A stretch of 9,469 bases of DNA from contig JAGXNZ010000012.1 in the NCBI GenBank assembly GCA_019894655.1, positions 1-9,469 of the forward strand, in the 5' to 3' direction. The notes under the pieces are model-generated. The model was not told the origin of the DNA and made no database searches. It saw only the letters and a list, made by a program, of their open reading frames with translations. The stretch is from Promethearchaeota archaeon. Its GTDB lineage: Archaea > Asgardarchaeota > Lokiarchaeia > Sigynarchaeales > SOKP01. Both the position numbers and the translations under genes were made by a program. This document shows, piece by piece, positions 1 through 6,936 of the stretch; the stretch's first letter is position 1; each line of letters begins with the position of its first letter.

Positions 1-103
1 AAGATTAATAAGAAAATATCAACTTTTTCTAATTTCTTCAATTTAATCAGTTTTTTATATGTTAGATTTTGTTTTCGATTAGAATTCAATTATAATAATC
101 TAT

Positions 104-121
104 AGAAAATAGTAAAAATTG
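104..121 (-). terminator. Possible T-run terminator after the 143-958 gene
   Basis: Read on the minus strand, runs of five and four T lie about 25-40 bases beyond the TAA of the 143-958 gene. Archaeal transcription commonly ends at T-runs without a hairpin, and I see no hairpin here. The rest of 1-142 is very AT-rich and shows no coding signal. Because the whole stretch is low-complexity AT, this is only a weak call. Confidence 0.3.
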
Positions 122-142
122 TTTAAATTTTAAATTTATTAA

Positions 143-958
143 TTACATAAGGTTATGTTTCCAGTCATTCAACTTTGTATAGTATCTTGAAAACATAATG
201 TAGCAGATATCAGGCAATTCCTTGTCTAGGTTATTTAATGTGATATATCGGAGAATATGATTTATTAAAAATATCCCTAGAAATTCTATATGATAGCTAC
301 CAATTTTTTTAGAAAGTGCTTTACCTGAGTAATTTATGTCAAGATTGAAGTACTCATCGATTTCTAACTCAACAAATACTCCAGGAAATACTTCTTTTTT
401 AATTTGCCACTTTTCAGCTGTTTTCCACACTATAGCATCGAGAAACGTTGCTAAATCATTTATATCGTTCTCTTTTAATAAACTAAATGGCTCGGTTCTT
501 TGAATTAAAACCTTTTTCATTAAATCAGATTTTTTATCATAGGATTGTTCAAAGGGTTCTCTATTTTGAATCATTCTCTGCATAAAATCAAAGATTATAT
601 CAACATAAGTAATGCTATCTTCACCTGGGATTAAATGTGCTCTTTTACCTGAAAAATAGCATTTAAATTCTGCGGTAACGCCATCTCCAAATTCATCTCC
701 GAAATATGTAAAAGCTAGATGGATATTTACCTCTGGAAACATTTCTAATGTAATTGTCCAATCTTCGTTAAAACCTAAATTTTCGATTTTACCTCCAATA
801 TCCTCTGAAATTATCTTCTTAAGAGTTTCCATGTTGATATCGACGAAAAGTCGATGTTTTGCTTTGCTAACATCTTCTAATTCCTTAACATGGGGGCCAG
901 TTACCCCAGTACCATCAATTTGTCCAACGGTCCAAAATTTCCGTTTATCATCAACCAT
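143..958 (-). CDS. Hypothetical protein with apparent internal duplication
   Basis: I do not recognise this 271-residue protein. It has no signal peptide and no clear membrane helix, so it is probably cytoplasmic. Two segments resemble each other. The first starts at W67 (WTITLEMFPEV) and runs through FSGK at 102-105 to an aliphatic helix ending near MI at 129-130. The second starts at W184 (WQIKKEVFPGV), runs through YSGK at 210-213 and ends with a similar helix near 239. Shared features are W-x-I-x3-E-x-FP-x-V, then acidic/aromatic strands, then (F/Y)SGK, then a hydrophobic helix, which suggests two copies of one alpha/beta module. The ATG lies 11 bases after the TGA of the RNA methyltransferase gene on the same strand, so the two are probably co-transcribed. 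The ribosome site is weak (GGGCTGAT about 10 bases upstream). A role linked to RNA modification is guilt by association only. Confidence 0.85.
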   Translation of the reverse strand: MVDDKRKFWTVGQIDGTGVTGPHVKELEDVSKAKHRLFVDINMETLKKIISEDIGGKIENLGFNEDWTITLEMFPEVNIHLAFTYFGDEFGDGVTAEFKCYFSGKRAHLIPGEDSITYVDIIFDFMQRMIQNREPFEQSYDKKSDLMKKVLIQRTEPFSLLKENDINDLATFLDAIVWKTAEKWQIKKEVFPGVFVELEIDEYFNLDINYSGKALSKKIGSYHIEFLGIFLINHILRYITLNNLDKELPDICYIMFSRYYTKLNDWKHNLM

Positions 959-969
959 AATTAATATTA

Positions 970-2271
970 TCAGCCCTTTTTTTTGAATTTTCCTATGAAA
1001 AAACCTTGAGTTCCATGAATCGCTGGAAATAGTCTCCCTGTACCGGGAAAGGTTTGATTTTCAATTCTGTAACTTGGCGAGAACCACTCTGGGAGCTCTA
1101 ACGGTTCAAGTGTATCTATTATATTCTTAATCTGTAGTTCTCCTTCTTCGGGATATAAACTACATGTTGAATATACTAAGATACCCTCTGGTTTTAACAA
1201 ATTTAAGGCACTTTTAAGTAGCTTTTTTTGAAGAACCGTGTTTTGATGTAAAAACTTCTCGCTTTGTCTCCATTTTAACTCAGGATTATGTAGAAATGTT
1301 CCACTCCCGGTACAAGGAGCATCCAATAAGATCTTATCAAATTGATACTCATCTCTCACAGGAAACTGGATACCATCGGCATTTATTATGGGTATTTTAG
1401 GAGTATTCAAGTGTTTTAATAATTTTTTCATTGAGTTTGCCCTCTCTACATGAAAATCACTCGCTATAATTCTTGTTGCGTGTTTTGTCATTAAGTAAGT
1501 TTTAATGCCAGGCGCAGCACATAGATCGCCGATAATATCATGTGGTTTAGGATCTAAGACATCAATTACTGCCACCGAACCCTTATCAACTATTAGAATT
1601 TCTCCATTTTGATACAATTCAGAGCTTACTAATTCGCTCTTAAATTCTCTAGGCAGGGTATAGAGATGATCTATATTAGTATCTTTTTTAAATATTGACC
1701 TGTTTTTATTATCTAATTTTTGTAAATTACCAATAAAGCATAAGTTTAAGGTATTTTCTATTGAACTACTTACATGAACTGTAAAATAATTTGATTTCTT
1801 AATATCATTCATAGTCTCATGATTATCTTTTATTTGTTCAATAGACATAACCTGTGAAAGGCGTTCAATAAAGAAGCTTGGAATAGCTTTATTGAGACTT
1901 AATTTTTCGTTTTCTGTTTTGCCTTCTAATGCCCGTTTCCATGAAAATGTCTTTAATTTCTTAATAAAATCTAAAATTATAGGATATTTCAATGATATTT
2001 GATCCACTTCTAAATAAAGTTCTTCCTCTAAGATTCCTTCAAATTTCATTCTATAAGCCAAATAAAGCAAAATAGCGATTTGATGATTATTAAATTCCTT
2101 ATACTCCAGACTTCTCAATGTTTTTTTAATCATAAAGTTTAATTTATTCCAGAATCGAACGATTTCATTATAATAATAAATAATTTTAGAATTAGAACGA
2201 GTCTTCTCTGAAAGATTAGCTTTTTTTCTTTCTAAATACTGCTCTAATAAATCAATAATAACTGTATCCAT
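970..2271 (-). CDS. NOL1/NOP2/Sun-family RNA m5C methyltransferase
   Basis: This 433-residue protein is an S-adenosylmethionine-dependent RNA (cytosine-C5) methyltransferase of the RsmB/Trm4/NSUN family. The catalytic half carries the SAM-binding motif I GDLCAAPGIKT (248-258), an acidic motif II ASDFHVERA (270-278), motif IV DAPCTGSG (317-324) with C320, and motif VI VYSTCSLYPEE (366-376) with C370. In this family the motif VI cysteine attacks C6 of the target base and the motif IV cysteine helps release the product. The C-terminal GRLFPAIHGTQGFFIGKF (412-429) is the usual closing motif. The N-terminal ~220 residues are largely helical and resemble the NusB-like plus N1 arrangement of RsmB-type enzymes, without obvious strong motifs. 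Length fits the two-domain members. Whether the target is tRNA or rRNA cannot be read from the sequence. It is the first gene of a two-gene unit with the 143-958 gene. Confidence 0.95.
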   Translation of the reverse strand: MDTVIIDLLEQYLERKKANLSEKTRSNSKIIYYYNEIVRFWNKLNFMIKKTLRSLEYKEFNNHQIAILLYLAYRMKFEGILEEELYLEVDQISLKYPIILDFIKKLKTFSWKRALEGKTENEKLSLNKAIPSFFIERLSQVMSIEQIKDNHETMNDIKKSNYFTVHVSSSIENTLNLCFIGNLQKLDNKNRSIFKKDTNIDHLYTLPREFKSELVSSELYQNGEILIVDKGSVAVIDVLDPKPHDIIGDLCAAPGIKTYLMTKHATRIIASDFHVERANSMKKLLKHLNTPKIPIINADGIQFPVRDEYQFDKILLDAPCTGSGTFLHNPELKWRQSEKFLHQNTVLQKKLLKSALNLLKPEGILVYSTCSLYPEEGELQIKNIIDTLEPLELPEWFSPSYRIENQTFPGTGRLFPAIHGTQGFFIGKFKKKG

Positions 2272-2295
2272 ATCTCAAAAATTGGTCTAAAGATT

Positions 2296-2304
2296 GTATA
2301 TAAT
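2296..2304 (-). promoter_or_regulatory. TATA-box candidate for the RNA methyltransferase gene
   Basis: The minus strand reads ATTATATAC here. Its centre is about 29 bases upstream of the ATG at 2271. Archaeal transcription normally starts about 25-27 bases after the TATA centre, which puts the start within a few bases of the ATG. The bases before the ATG (TTTTGAGAT) contain no convincing Shine-Dalgarno site, which agrees with a leaderless mRNA. The surrounding sequence is AT-rich, so chance occurrence is possible. Confidence 0.45.
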
Positions 2305-2481
2305 AATAATAATGAATTAGCTCAGTATTGCTAAGATTTTTAATAGAGAGAATGCCCGTTTTTCGCTCAATAAATTTAATTAATAACTTAATTAAGACAT
2401 CTAATACTTTTTGATTGATGTTAGACACTCTCCAATAATATGTTTATTTCTAGAGCTTTAACTATCAATAATGTTTATGCT

Positions 2482-2511
2482 AAAAAAAAGAATAAGTATT
2501 TAGAAAAAAAA
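2482..2511 (-). terminator. Double T-run terminator after the membrane protein gene
   Basis: On the minus strand two separate runs of eight T follow the TAG of the 2523-5867 gene, the first beginning about 11 bases after the stop. This is the usual form of an intrinsic archaeal terminator, and no hairpin is needed or seen. It supports separate transcription of the membrane protein and the methyltransferase unit, which fits the TATA candidate further downstream. The remaining intergenic sequence (2305-2481) is AT-rich and includes the 10-base palindrome CTTAATTAAG at 2387-2396. I saw no other feature there. Confidence 0.55.
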
Positions 2512-2522
2512 TCGGAATTTAA

Positions 2523-5500
2523 CTACATTTTGATTGGTATTAAAATTCCTTTATTTTTTAAAGTAAGTATAGTGCTAATAATTTGGTCTCTCGATTCTTT
2601 TCTACCCGCAATCCCAAAACTAAGCAAGCTGGAAACAAAGAAAAACTTCCTCTCTTTTTGTATCTGTTCAGCAACCTCTATTAACGCCTTTTCTAGAGAA
2701 CTTAGTTTGAAGACATCTCGATAGGGAGCTAATTTCAAAGGATACATTAAGGTGATATTAAAATACTTCTCAATCAATGGATCTGTTTCTCTGAATGGCG
2801 TGAGATCACCGTCGAAGTTTTCTAAATAAGCTCTGAATTTAAATTCAAAATCGTTGGTAAAAGAGGATTGATTTTCTTTTAATTGATCAGAAGGAGATTT
2901 ATCTAATACTAAAGCGACACGAGCATAATCACCATCAGTAATAATAATTTTGAAATCATAGTAATCCATTTCGAAACCTTTAGATACCTGCTCTTTTTTT
3001 ACTCCTTTTTGAAATTCTTGACGGAACTGCGATATTGCTTGTAGAAATCCAGAAATTAAGTCTGAATCGATACCCTCAATGGCAATTTGTTTATTGAAAA
3101 TTGAAACTCCAACATCCTTATGGATGATCATGATGTAAGAGATATTCACTAAATCATTGAGAACCATAGCTTCCTTTGACCAGATTCTTCTCAACTTTTG
3201 ATTTTTCTGTCGTTTTATAGCAATGAAAATGAATAAACCTGCCAATATTGCTAGCATATAAGGTAATAATTGTAGGAATGTATCCATAAACAGGATAAAG
3301 TCATCAACAATTCTGATATTGATTGATTGTAGTTCAGAACTCACATAGATTCCTTCTTCGTTATAAATCGCTTTTATTGAATATTGTTCTCCAGTTTGGG
3401 AAAATTCAAGATTTGCTGTAGCTTTCCCTTCAGTATTAGTTGTAACTCTGGTTTCAAATGTTACTAACGAATCGTCTTGAAGTACTTGGAAAATTATATT
3501 CAAAGTTTCTAAGGGTCTTCCATCTCCACTAATAACTCTCACTGAAAAAGGGTGAGTTCCTATTTTATATTGGGCATCCGGGTTGTCAACAAAGCTAATC
3601 AGAACTTGAACCTTATATACTTCATATATTCCATTTACATCGAATTTAATGAAATTCCAAAGAGAAGTTATATTAAATTCAAAGAAACCTTGAGTAGGTG
3701 CTCCATTTTGTATATCTCCCTCCCAATAACCCTTTCCAGAGCCATTATTAGCAATTGCAGTTCCGAAATTTTGCATCATGATATCAGAAGGATTTAAATT
3801 ATTAGGATTTAAGCCGAAACCAATTTTCGAGGTTATATCTGATGTTACTGTATTTTGTATATGCAAATTGACTGTAAATTCATCTATCGAGACATTAAAG
3901 TTTTCGAAAGTTCCATTTCCTACGTACAAGAAACGCATTCTAATTGAATTGGCATCGCTATCGTTTATCAATTGGATCATTACCCAAGTATAAAGAGAGG
4001 GTAACCTTTCAGAAAGGGTAGTTTCTTCTTTAAACGCAAGAGATCTGTTGTCTTGAGATAATCGCAACCAGTCAAGTTCATTTTCTTCTGGAGAAAGAAA
4101 AGTATAATTTTCCTTACCTTTATAAATCTCTATAACTGCAAAATCTAAGTCATTAGGCAAAGTAATACTCACATTAGAACTAGTCCGAAGGTCCAATTGA
4201 GGTACATATGGATATGGATAAAGAGGTGGCACTTTTAGGCCAAAATTAAAACCCCAATCATAGAGATCAACATCCCAGAGTGATAAATCGATATCTTCAA
4301 GAATATTAAATTTAAATTCTATCGAAAGATTATTCGTATCCGCTTGCGCTCTAAAGAAAATGTCATCGTTTAATTTTAACGTATCTAAGTCTAATTCCCC
4401 CGTTATAGTACCATTCATTGCACCTTCATTTAATTCACTTGGGAATTCTAATTCTTGAATAAGGGGATCGTACAGCAATATAGTGTCGTTAAATAATAAT
4501 CTTTCACCAAAATTTGCTGTAAAAATATTGTAGGAGACATCAAATTGAGTGTTACCGTCATAGTTAAATTGAATTTCCATTGAATTATTATTCGAATAGT
4601 TAAGAAAGTGTTTAAGGAAAGCTATCTTCTCATCAGGTTCAAAGATTTTATAACTTAGCAATATTTCAGTTTCTTGTTTTATGTTAATTCTATCAGAAAG
4701 ATCGAACCATTGACCGCTACTATAATTCTTAATCAGTATTGACGCTTCATTGAGGTTTGCTAAATCATTTATGCTTGAAACTAAATAAAAATCAATACTG
4801 TTCAACAATCGATTATGCAAAAAAGCCCATGGAAATGGTCTGTCGTAAAACCAGTCAACTAGAGCCTCATCTAAAATACCAGATGATATATTGCGTATAT
4901 TAAATATCATTTCAATTGTCAAATTAGTTGTATCAGTCCTGCAAATATATGAATCGCTATCAAAACTTTCGAGAGATGTTAGATCCCCTGATATTGTTGT
5001 TCCATTAAACGGACCAATTATCTCTTTAACATTATTAATTGAAAAATTTTCTTTCCACACCTCATTATAAAACAGATATGTTTCTCCTTCTCCAACCTCA
5101 TCTATATCTCCTCCATCTGGATTAAAATAGAGAAATTTTGGTCCACCACCATAGGATTGATCATCAGGAGGGATTTTGATTCGAAAAGCAAACCAATATT
5201 TATCAATACCATTTACATCTGTATGGTACGTTTCTGAAACATTCAAGAACACCGCTCCCTGCTCAGAATTTAAAAAATCAAAATGTTCCCAATGAGCCGC
5301 CATATTAAGAGGATGCGGATTTGTGACTTGACCTAATGTTTCGTTATTAGGTGTACCATCAGGAGTACAATTAACAATGGCTATCTCCCAAGAATTTTCA
5401 TCTGTAAAGTTATATGTGTTAACAATATCTTGGATGAATATACTAATATTATTAACAAATTGACTTAATTGGACGGAAAATTTTTGATAAATATAGAGAG

Positions 5501-5867
5501 GACCTTCTTCAGTACTAGATAAAAATTGAGTAGGATCAACCTCAACTTCTTTTGTGTAATTCATTGCTGTAATGTTTTCAAAATACATTTTCGCATATGA
5601 AAGATTATAATTTGGAATGTAAACACTTGGCTGAATGTTTAAATTCGGTTGGTCACTACTAATCGAGCAATCTGAGCTTATACTTGTTAAATTGGTAAAA
5701 ATTTTTCCAGTTCTATTCACTGCCTGGATGTTTAAATTGTTCCTTAAATTTTGTGAATTGGAATTTCCCAACCTATCAAATTCGCTAATTAATAGAGCAA
5801 AGTTAGAGAGAGTAAGGAATGAAAAGACTAATATTACTAAAATATGTCCATTTCTAATGATTTTCAT
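2523..5867 (-). CDS. Single-pass membrane protein with duplicated ectodomain and cytoplasmic longin-like domain
   Basis: No named family was recognised for this protein of about 1114 residues. Counting from the ATG at 5867: residues 1-30 are a signal peptide or anchor (KIIR, then a hydrophobic core). Residues about 80-275 are rich in strands and aromatics and look like a jelly-roll/lectin-type module. Two related modules follow at about 285-453 and 482-668, each opening NGT-x3-G-(D/E)-L and continuing TNLTIEMIFNI or NNLSIEFKFNI. Residues about 750-853 look Ig-like, with a G-x-A-T-A-N-L turn. Residues 865-884 form a transmembrane helix followed by the basic stop-transfer KRQKNQKLRR. The cytoplasmic part (about 898-1050) has the beta-beta-alpha opening of longin/roadblock-like folds: ISYIMIIHKDVGVSIF, then DSDLISGFLQAISQF. 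A helical, possibly winged-helix tail ends the protein. By hand I count about 28 N-x-S/T sequons in the ectodomain and 3 in the cytoplasmic part. A TTG at 5882 would add five residues. ATG was preferred because GAGG sits 9 bases before it. Confidence 0.9.
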   Translation of the reverse strand: MKIIRNGHILVILVFSFLTLSNFALLISEFDRLGNSNSQNLRNNLNIQAVNRTGKIFTNLTSISSDCSISSDQPNLNIQPSVYIPNYNLSYAKMYFENITAMNYTKEVEVDPTQFLSSTEEGPLYIYQKFSVQLSQFVNNISIFIQDIVNTYNFTDENSWEIAIVNCTPDGTPNNETLGQVTNPHPLNMAAHWEHFDFLNSEQGAVFLNVSETYHTDVNGIDKYWFAFRIKIPPDDQSYGGGPKFLYFNPDGGDIDEVGEGETYLFYNEVWKENFSINNVKEIIGPFNGTTISGDLTSLESFDSDSYICRTDTTNLTIEMIFNIRNISSGILDEALVDWFYDRPFPWAFLHNRLLNSIDFYLVSSINDLANLNEASILIKNYSSGQWFDLSDRINIKQETEILLSYKIFEPDEKIAFLKHFLNYSNNNSMEIQFNYDGNTQFDVSYNIFTANFGERLLFNDTILLYDPLIQELEFPSELNEGAMNGTITGELDLDTLKLNDDIFFRAQADTNNLSIEFKFNILEDIDLSLWDVDLYDWGFNFGLKVPPLYPYPYVPQLDLRTSSNVSITLPNDLDFAVIEIYKGKENYTFLSPEENELDWLRLSQDNRSLAFKEETTLSERLPSLYTWVMIQLINDSDANSIRMRFLYVGNGTFENFNVSIDEFTVNLHIQNTVTSDITSKIGFGLNPNNLNPSDIMMQNFGTAIANNGSGKGYWEGDIQNGAPTQGFFEFNITSLWNFIKFDVNGIYEVYKVQVLISFVDNPDAQYKIGTHPFSVRVISGDGRPLETLNIIFQVLQDDSLVTFETRVTTNTEGKATANLEFSQTGEQYSIKAIYNEEGIYVSSELQSINIRIVDDFILFMDTFLQLLPYMLAILAGLFIFIAIKRQKNQKLRRIWSKEAMVLNDLVNISYIMIIHKDVGVSIFNKQIAIEGIDSDLISGFLQAISQFRQEFQKGVKKEQVSKGFEMDYYDFKIIITDGDYARVALVLDKSPSDQLKENQSSFTNDFEFKFRAYLENFDGDLTPFRETDPLIEKYFNITLMYPLKLAPYRDVFKLSSLEKALIEVAEQIQKERKFFFVSSLLSFGIAGRKESRDQIISTILTLKNKGILIPIKM

Positions 5868-5876
5868 TTTATGAAT

Positions 5877-5880
5877 CCTC
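5877..5880 (-). promoter_or_regulatory. Ribosome binding site deciding the ATG start at 5867
   Basis: The minus strand reads GAGG here, 9 bases before the ATG at 5867. The competing TTG start at 5882-5880 overlaps this motif and has no purine-rich site of its own, so the ATG is favoured. Confidence 0.55.
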
Positions 5881-5882
5881 AA

Positions 5883-6144
5883 TTGTGTAATAAAAAAAAT
5901 TTAAATTGAATAACAAATAACAAATTGAGCTTTTAAAATTTTATTTTCTATTTAAGTAGAATATTGACTTAATTGCTTCTTGTAGAGAGAAAAAAATTTG
6001 ATTAAATCGTAAAGATTACTCTATAAATCCATATGAAGAGTTGTTTTTATTTCTTTTTATTCAAACTTCTTATTAGAGAGCTTTTAAAGATATGAAATCT
6101 TAAATTAATCATCCTTAATTTTTAATAGACTTTAATTGATCAAA
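5883..6144. promoter_or_regulatory. Divergent promoter region with a repeated GAGCTTTTAAA motif
   Basis: This gap separates the membrane protein (minus) from the transporter (plus) and should hold both promoters. The 11-mer GAGCTTTTAAA occurs identically at 5927-5937 and 6078-6088. Each copy contains a near-palindromic TTTTAAA core that can serve as a TATA box in either direction. Placing starts about 26 bases downstream gives leaders of roughly 40 bases for the minus gene and 34 for the plus gene, long enough to contain the ribosome sites seen. A factor-B recognition element could not be assigned. The rest is AT-rich and shows no RNA gene or riboswitch that I can recognise. Confidence 0.4.
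6137..6141 (+). promoter_or_regulatory. TGATC ribosome binding site for the transporter gene
   Basis: TGATC followed by AAA precedes the ATG at 6145. TGATC is complementary to the GAUCA stretch next to the CCUCC at the 3' end of archaeal 16S rRNA. The same arrangement occurs before the flavoprotein gene (7829-7834). A TTG start at 6136 would lie inside the motif, so the ATG is preferred. Confidence 0.45.
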
Positions 6145-6900
6145 ATGTGGTTAGTACTTCTAATATGGGTTGTAGTTATCTTTGTTTCCACACTAGTAAT
6201 AAGCCAATATATGAAAATGCAAAAACGGGAAGATGTGGCAATCGCTTTTTACATTTTGTTCATTACAATGTCCCAGATTTTAGCCGTAAAAATTGGAGAC
6301 TTTAGCCTTGGAAGTTATCAGATCACAGCACCGGTCGCAGTTCTTATATTTCCTTTTACGTTTCAAATAACTGATATGGTTAATGAGAATTTTGGGCGAA
6401 AAAGAACCCATAGAATGATATTTATAGCATTTGTCACTCAAATTCTAATGGCAGTATTTATATGGTTTAGCATTGAAATACCTGGTGCTCCTTTTTGGGG
6501 GCTTAACTGGGGCAGTAATCCTACTGAAGCTCAAAATTTTTGGTTGAACTTTTTTGGATCGACTATCCGAATAACGATTGCTTCTTGGATTTCATTTATT
6601 ATAACGGAGAATTTAGATGCTGTTTTATTTGCAAAATTGAAAAAGCTTACTGGAGGGAAAAATCTATGGATAAGAAATATATTTAGCGACATTCCAACTC
6701 TCGCTTTAGATAGTCTAATTTTTGTTAGTATAGCATTTGGAGGTCTTTTAGACATTTGGCCAATAATTTGGGGTCAACTCTTAACAAAATGGTTCTTTGG
6801 AGTTATTGATACACCTTTTATGTATTTATCTCGTGGTATTATCAACGGAAAAATCAATATTCTAGGCAATTTATTTGGAAAACATGAAGAGAATAAATAA
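6145..6900 (+). CDS. VUT/YhhQ-family transporter, putative queuosine-precursor uptake
   Basis: This is a 251-residue integral membrane protein of the VUT (DUF165, YhhQ/QPTR, COG1738) family. Characterised bacterial members import queuosine precursors; related proteins are annotated as vitamin uptake transporters. Counting from the ATG: hydrophobic segments lie near 2-22, 31-51, 59-76, 90-112, 138-158 and 184-222. Family hallmarks are ITDMVNENFGRKR (75-87), RITIASWISF then ENLD (142-158), and LWIRNIFSDIP then LDSLIFVSIAFGG (174-200). Length is normal for the family. The six bases before the ATG (GATCAAA region) support this start over a TTG nine bases upstream. The gene stands alone on the plus strand and converges on the flavoprotein gene with only 36 bases between stop codons. 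In an archaeon the cargo could be a 7-deazaguanine feeding tRNA archaeosine or queuosine, but substrate cannot be read from sequence. Confidence 0.9.
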   Translation: MWLVLLIWVVVIFVSTLVISQYMKMQKREDVAIAFYILFITMSQILAVKIGDFSLGSYQITAPVAVLIFPFTFQITDMVNENFGRKRTHRMIFIAFVTQILMAVFIWFSIEIPGAPFWGLNWGSNPTEAQNFWLNFFGSTIRITIASWISFIITENLDAVLFAKLKKLTGGKNLWIRNIFSDIPTLALDSLIFVSIAFGGLLDIWPIIWGQLLTKWFFGVIDTPFMYLSRGIINGKINILGNLFGKHEENK

Positions 6901-6936
6901 ATCCGATTTATACTCATATCTGAATTAATTCATAAT

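Noticed and set aside
25..85. Plus-strand T-rich stretch that could terminate a gene entering from the left.
   Set aside because: No coding sequence for such a gene is present in the window, and the whole end is AT-rich, so nothing distinguishes it from background.
2317..2334. Inverted repeat TTAGC-N8-GCTAA upstream of the methyltransferase TATA candidate, a possible operator.
   Set aside because: The arms are only five bases and do not extend; such repeats are expected by chance in AT-rich sequence.
2316..2335. TTAGCTCAGT resembles the D-arm of a tRNA gene.
   Set aside because: No acceptor stem, anticodon arm or T-arm (GGTTCGA-type) can be folded from the flanks on either strand.
2440..2724. 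Open frame of 94 codons on the plus strand.
   Set aside because: Mostly antisense to the end of the membrane protein gene, with no recognisable domain or ribosome site; its first part covers the terminator T-runs.
3552..3993. Two overlapping plus-strand open frames of 81 and 71 codons.
   Set aside because: Both lie wholly inside the coding sequence of the large membrane protein on the other strand and show no family features.
5635..5874. Plus-strand open frame of 79 codons with hydrophobic stretches.
   Set aside because: Antisense to the signal-peptide region; the hydrophobicity is a mirror of that segment.
6531..6755. Minus-strand open frame of 74 codons.
   Set aside because: Antisense shadow inside the transporter gene, which has clear family motifs.
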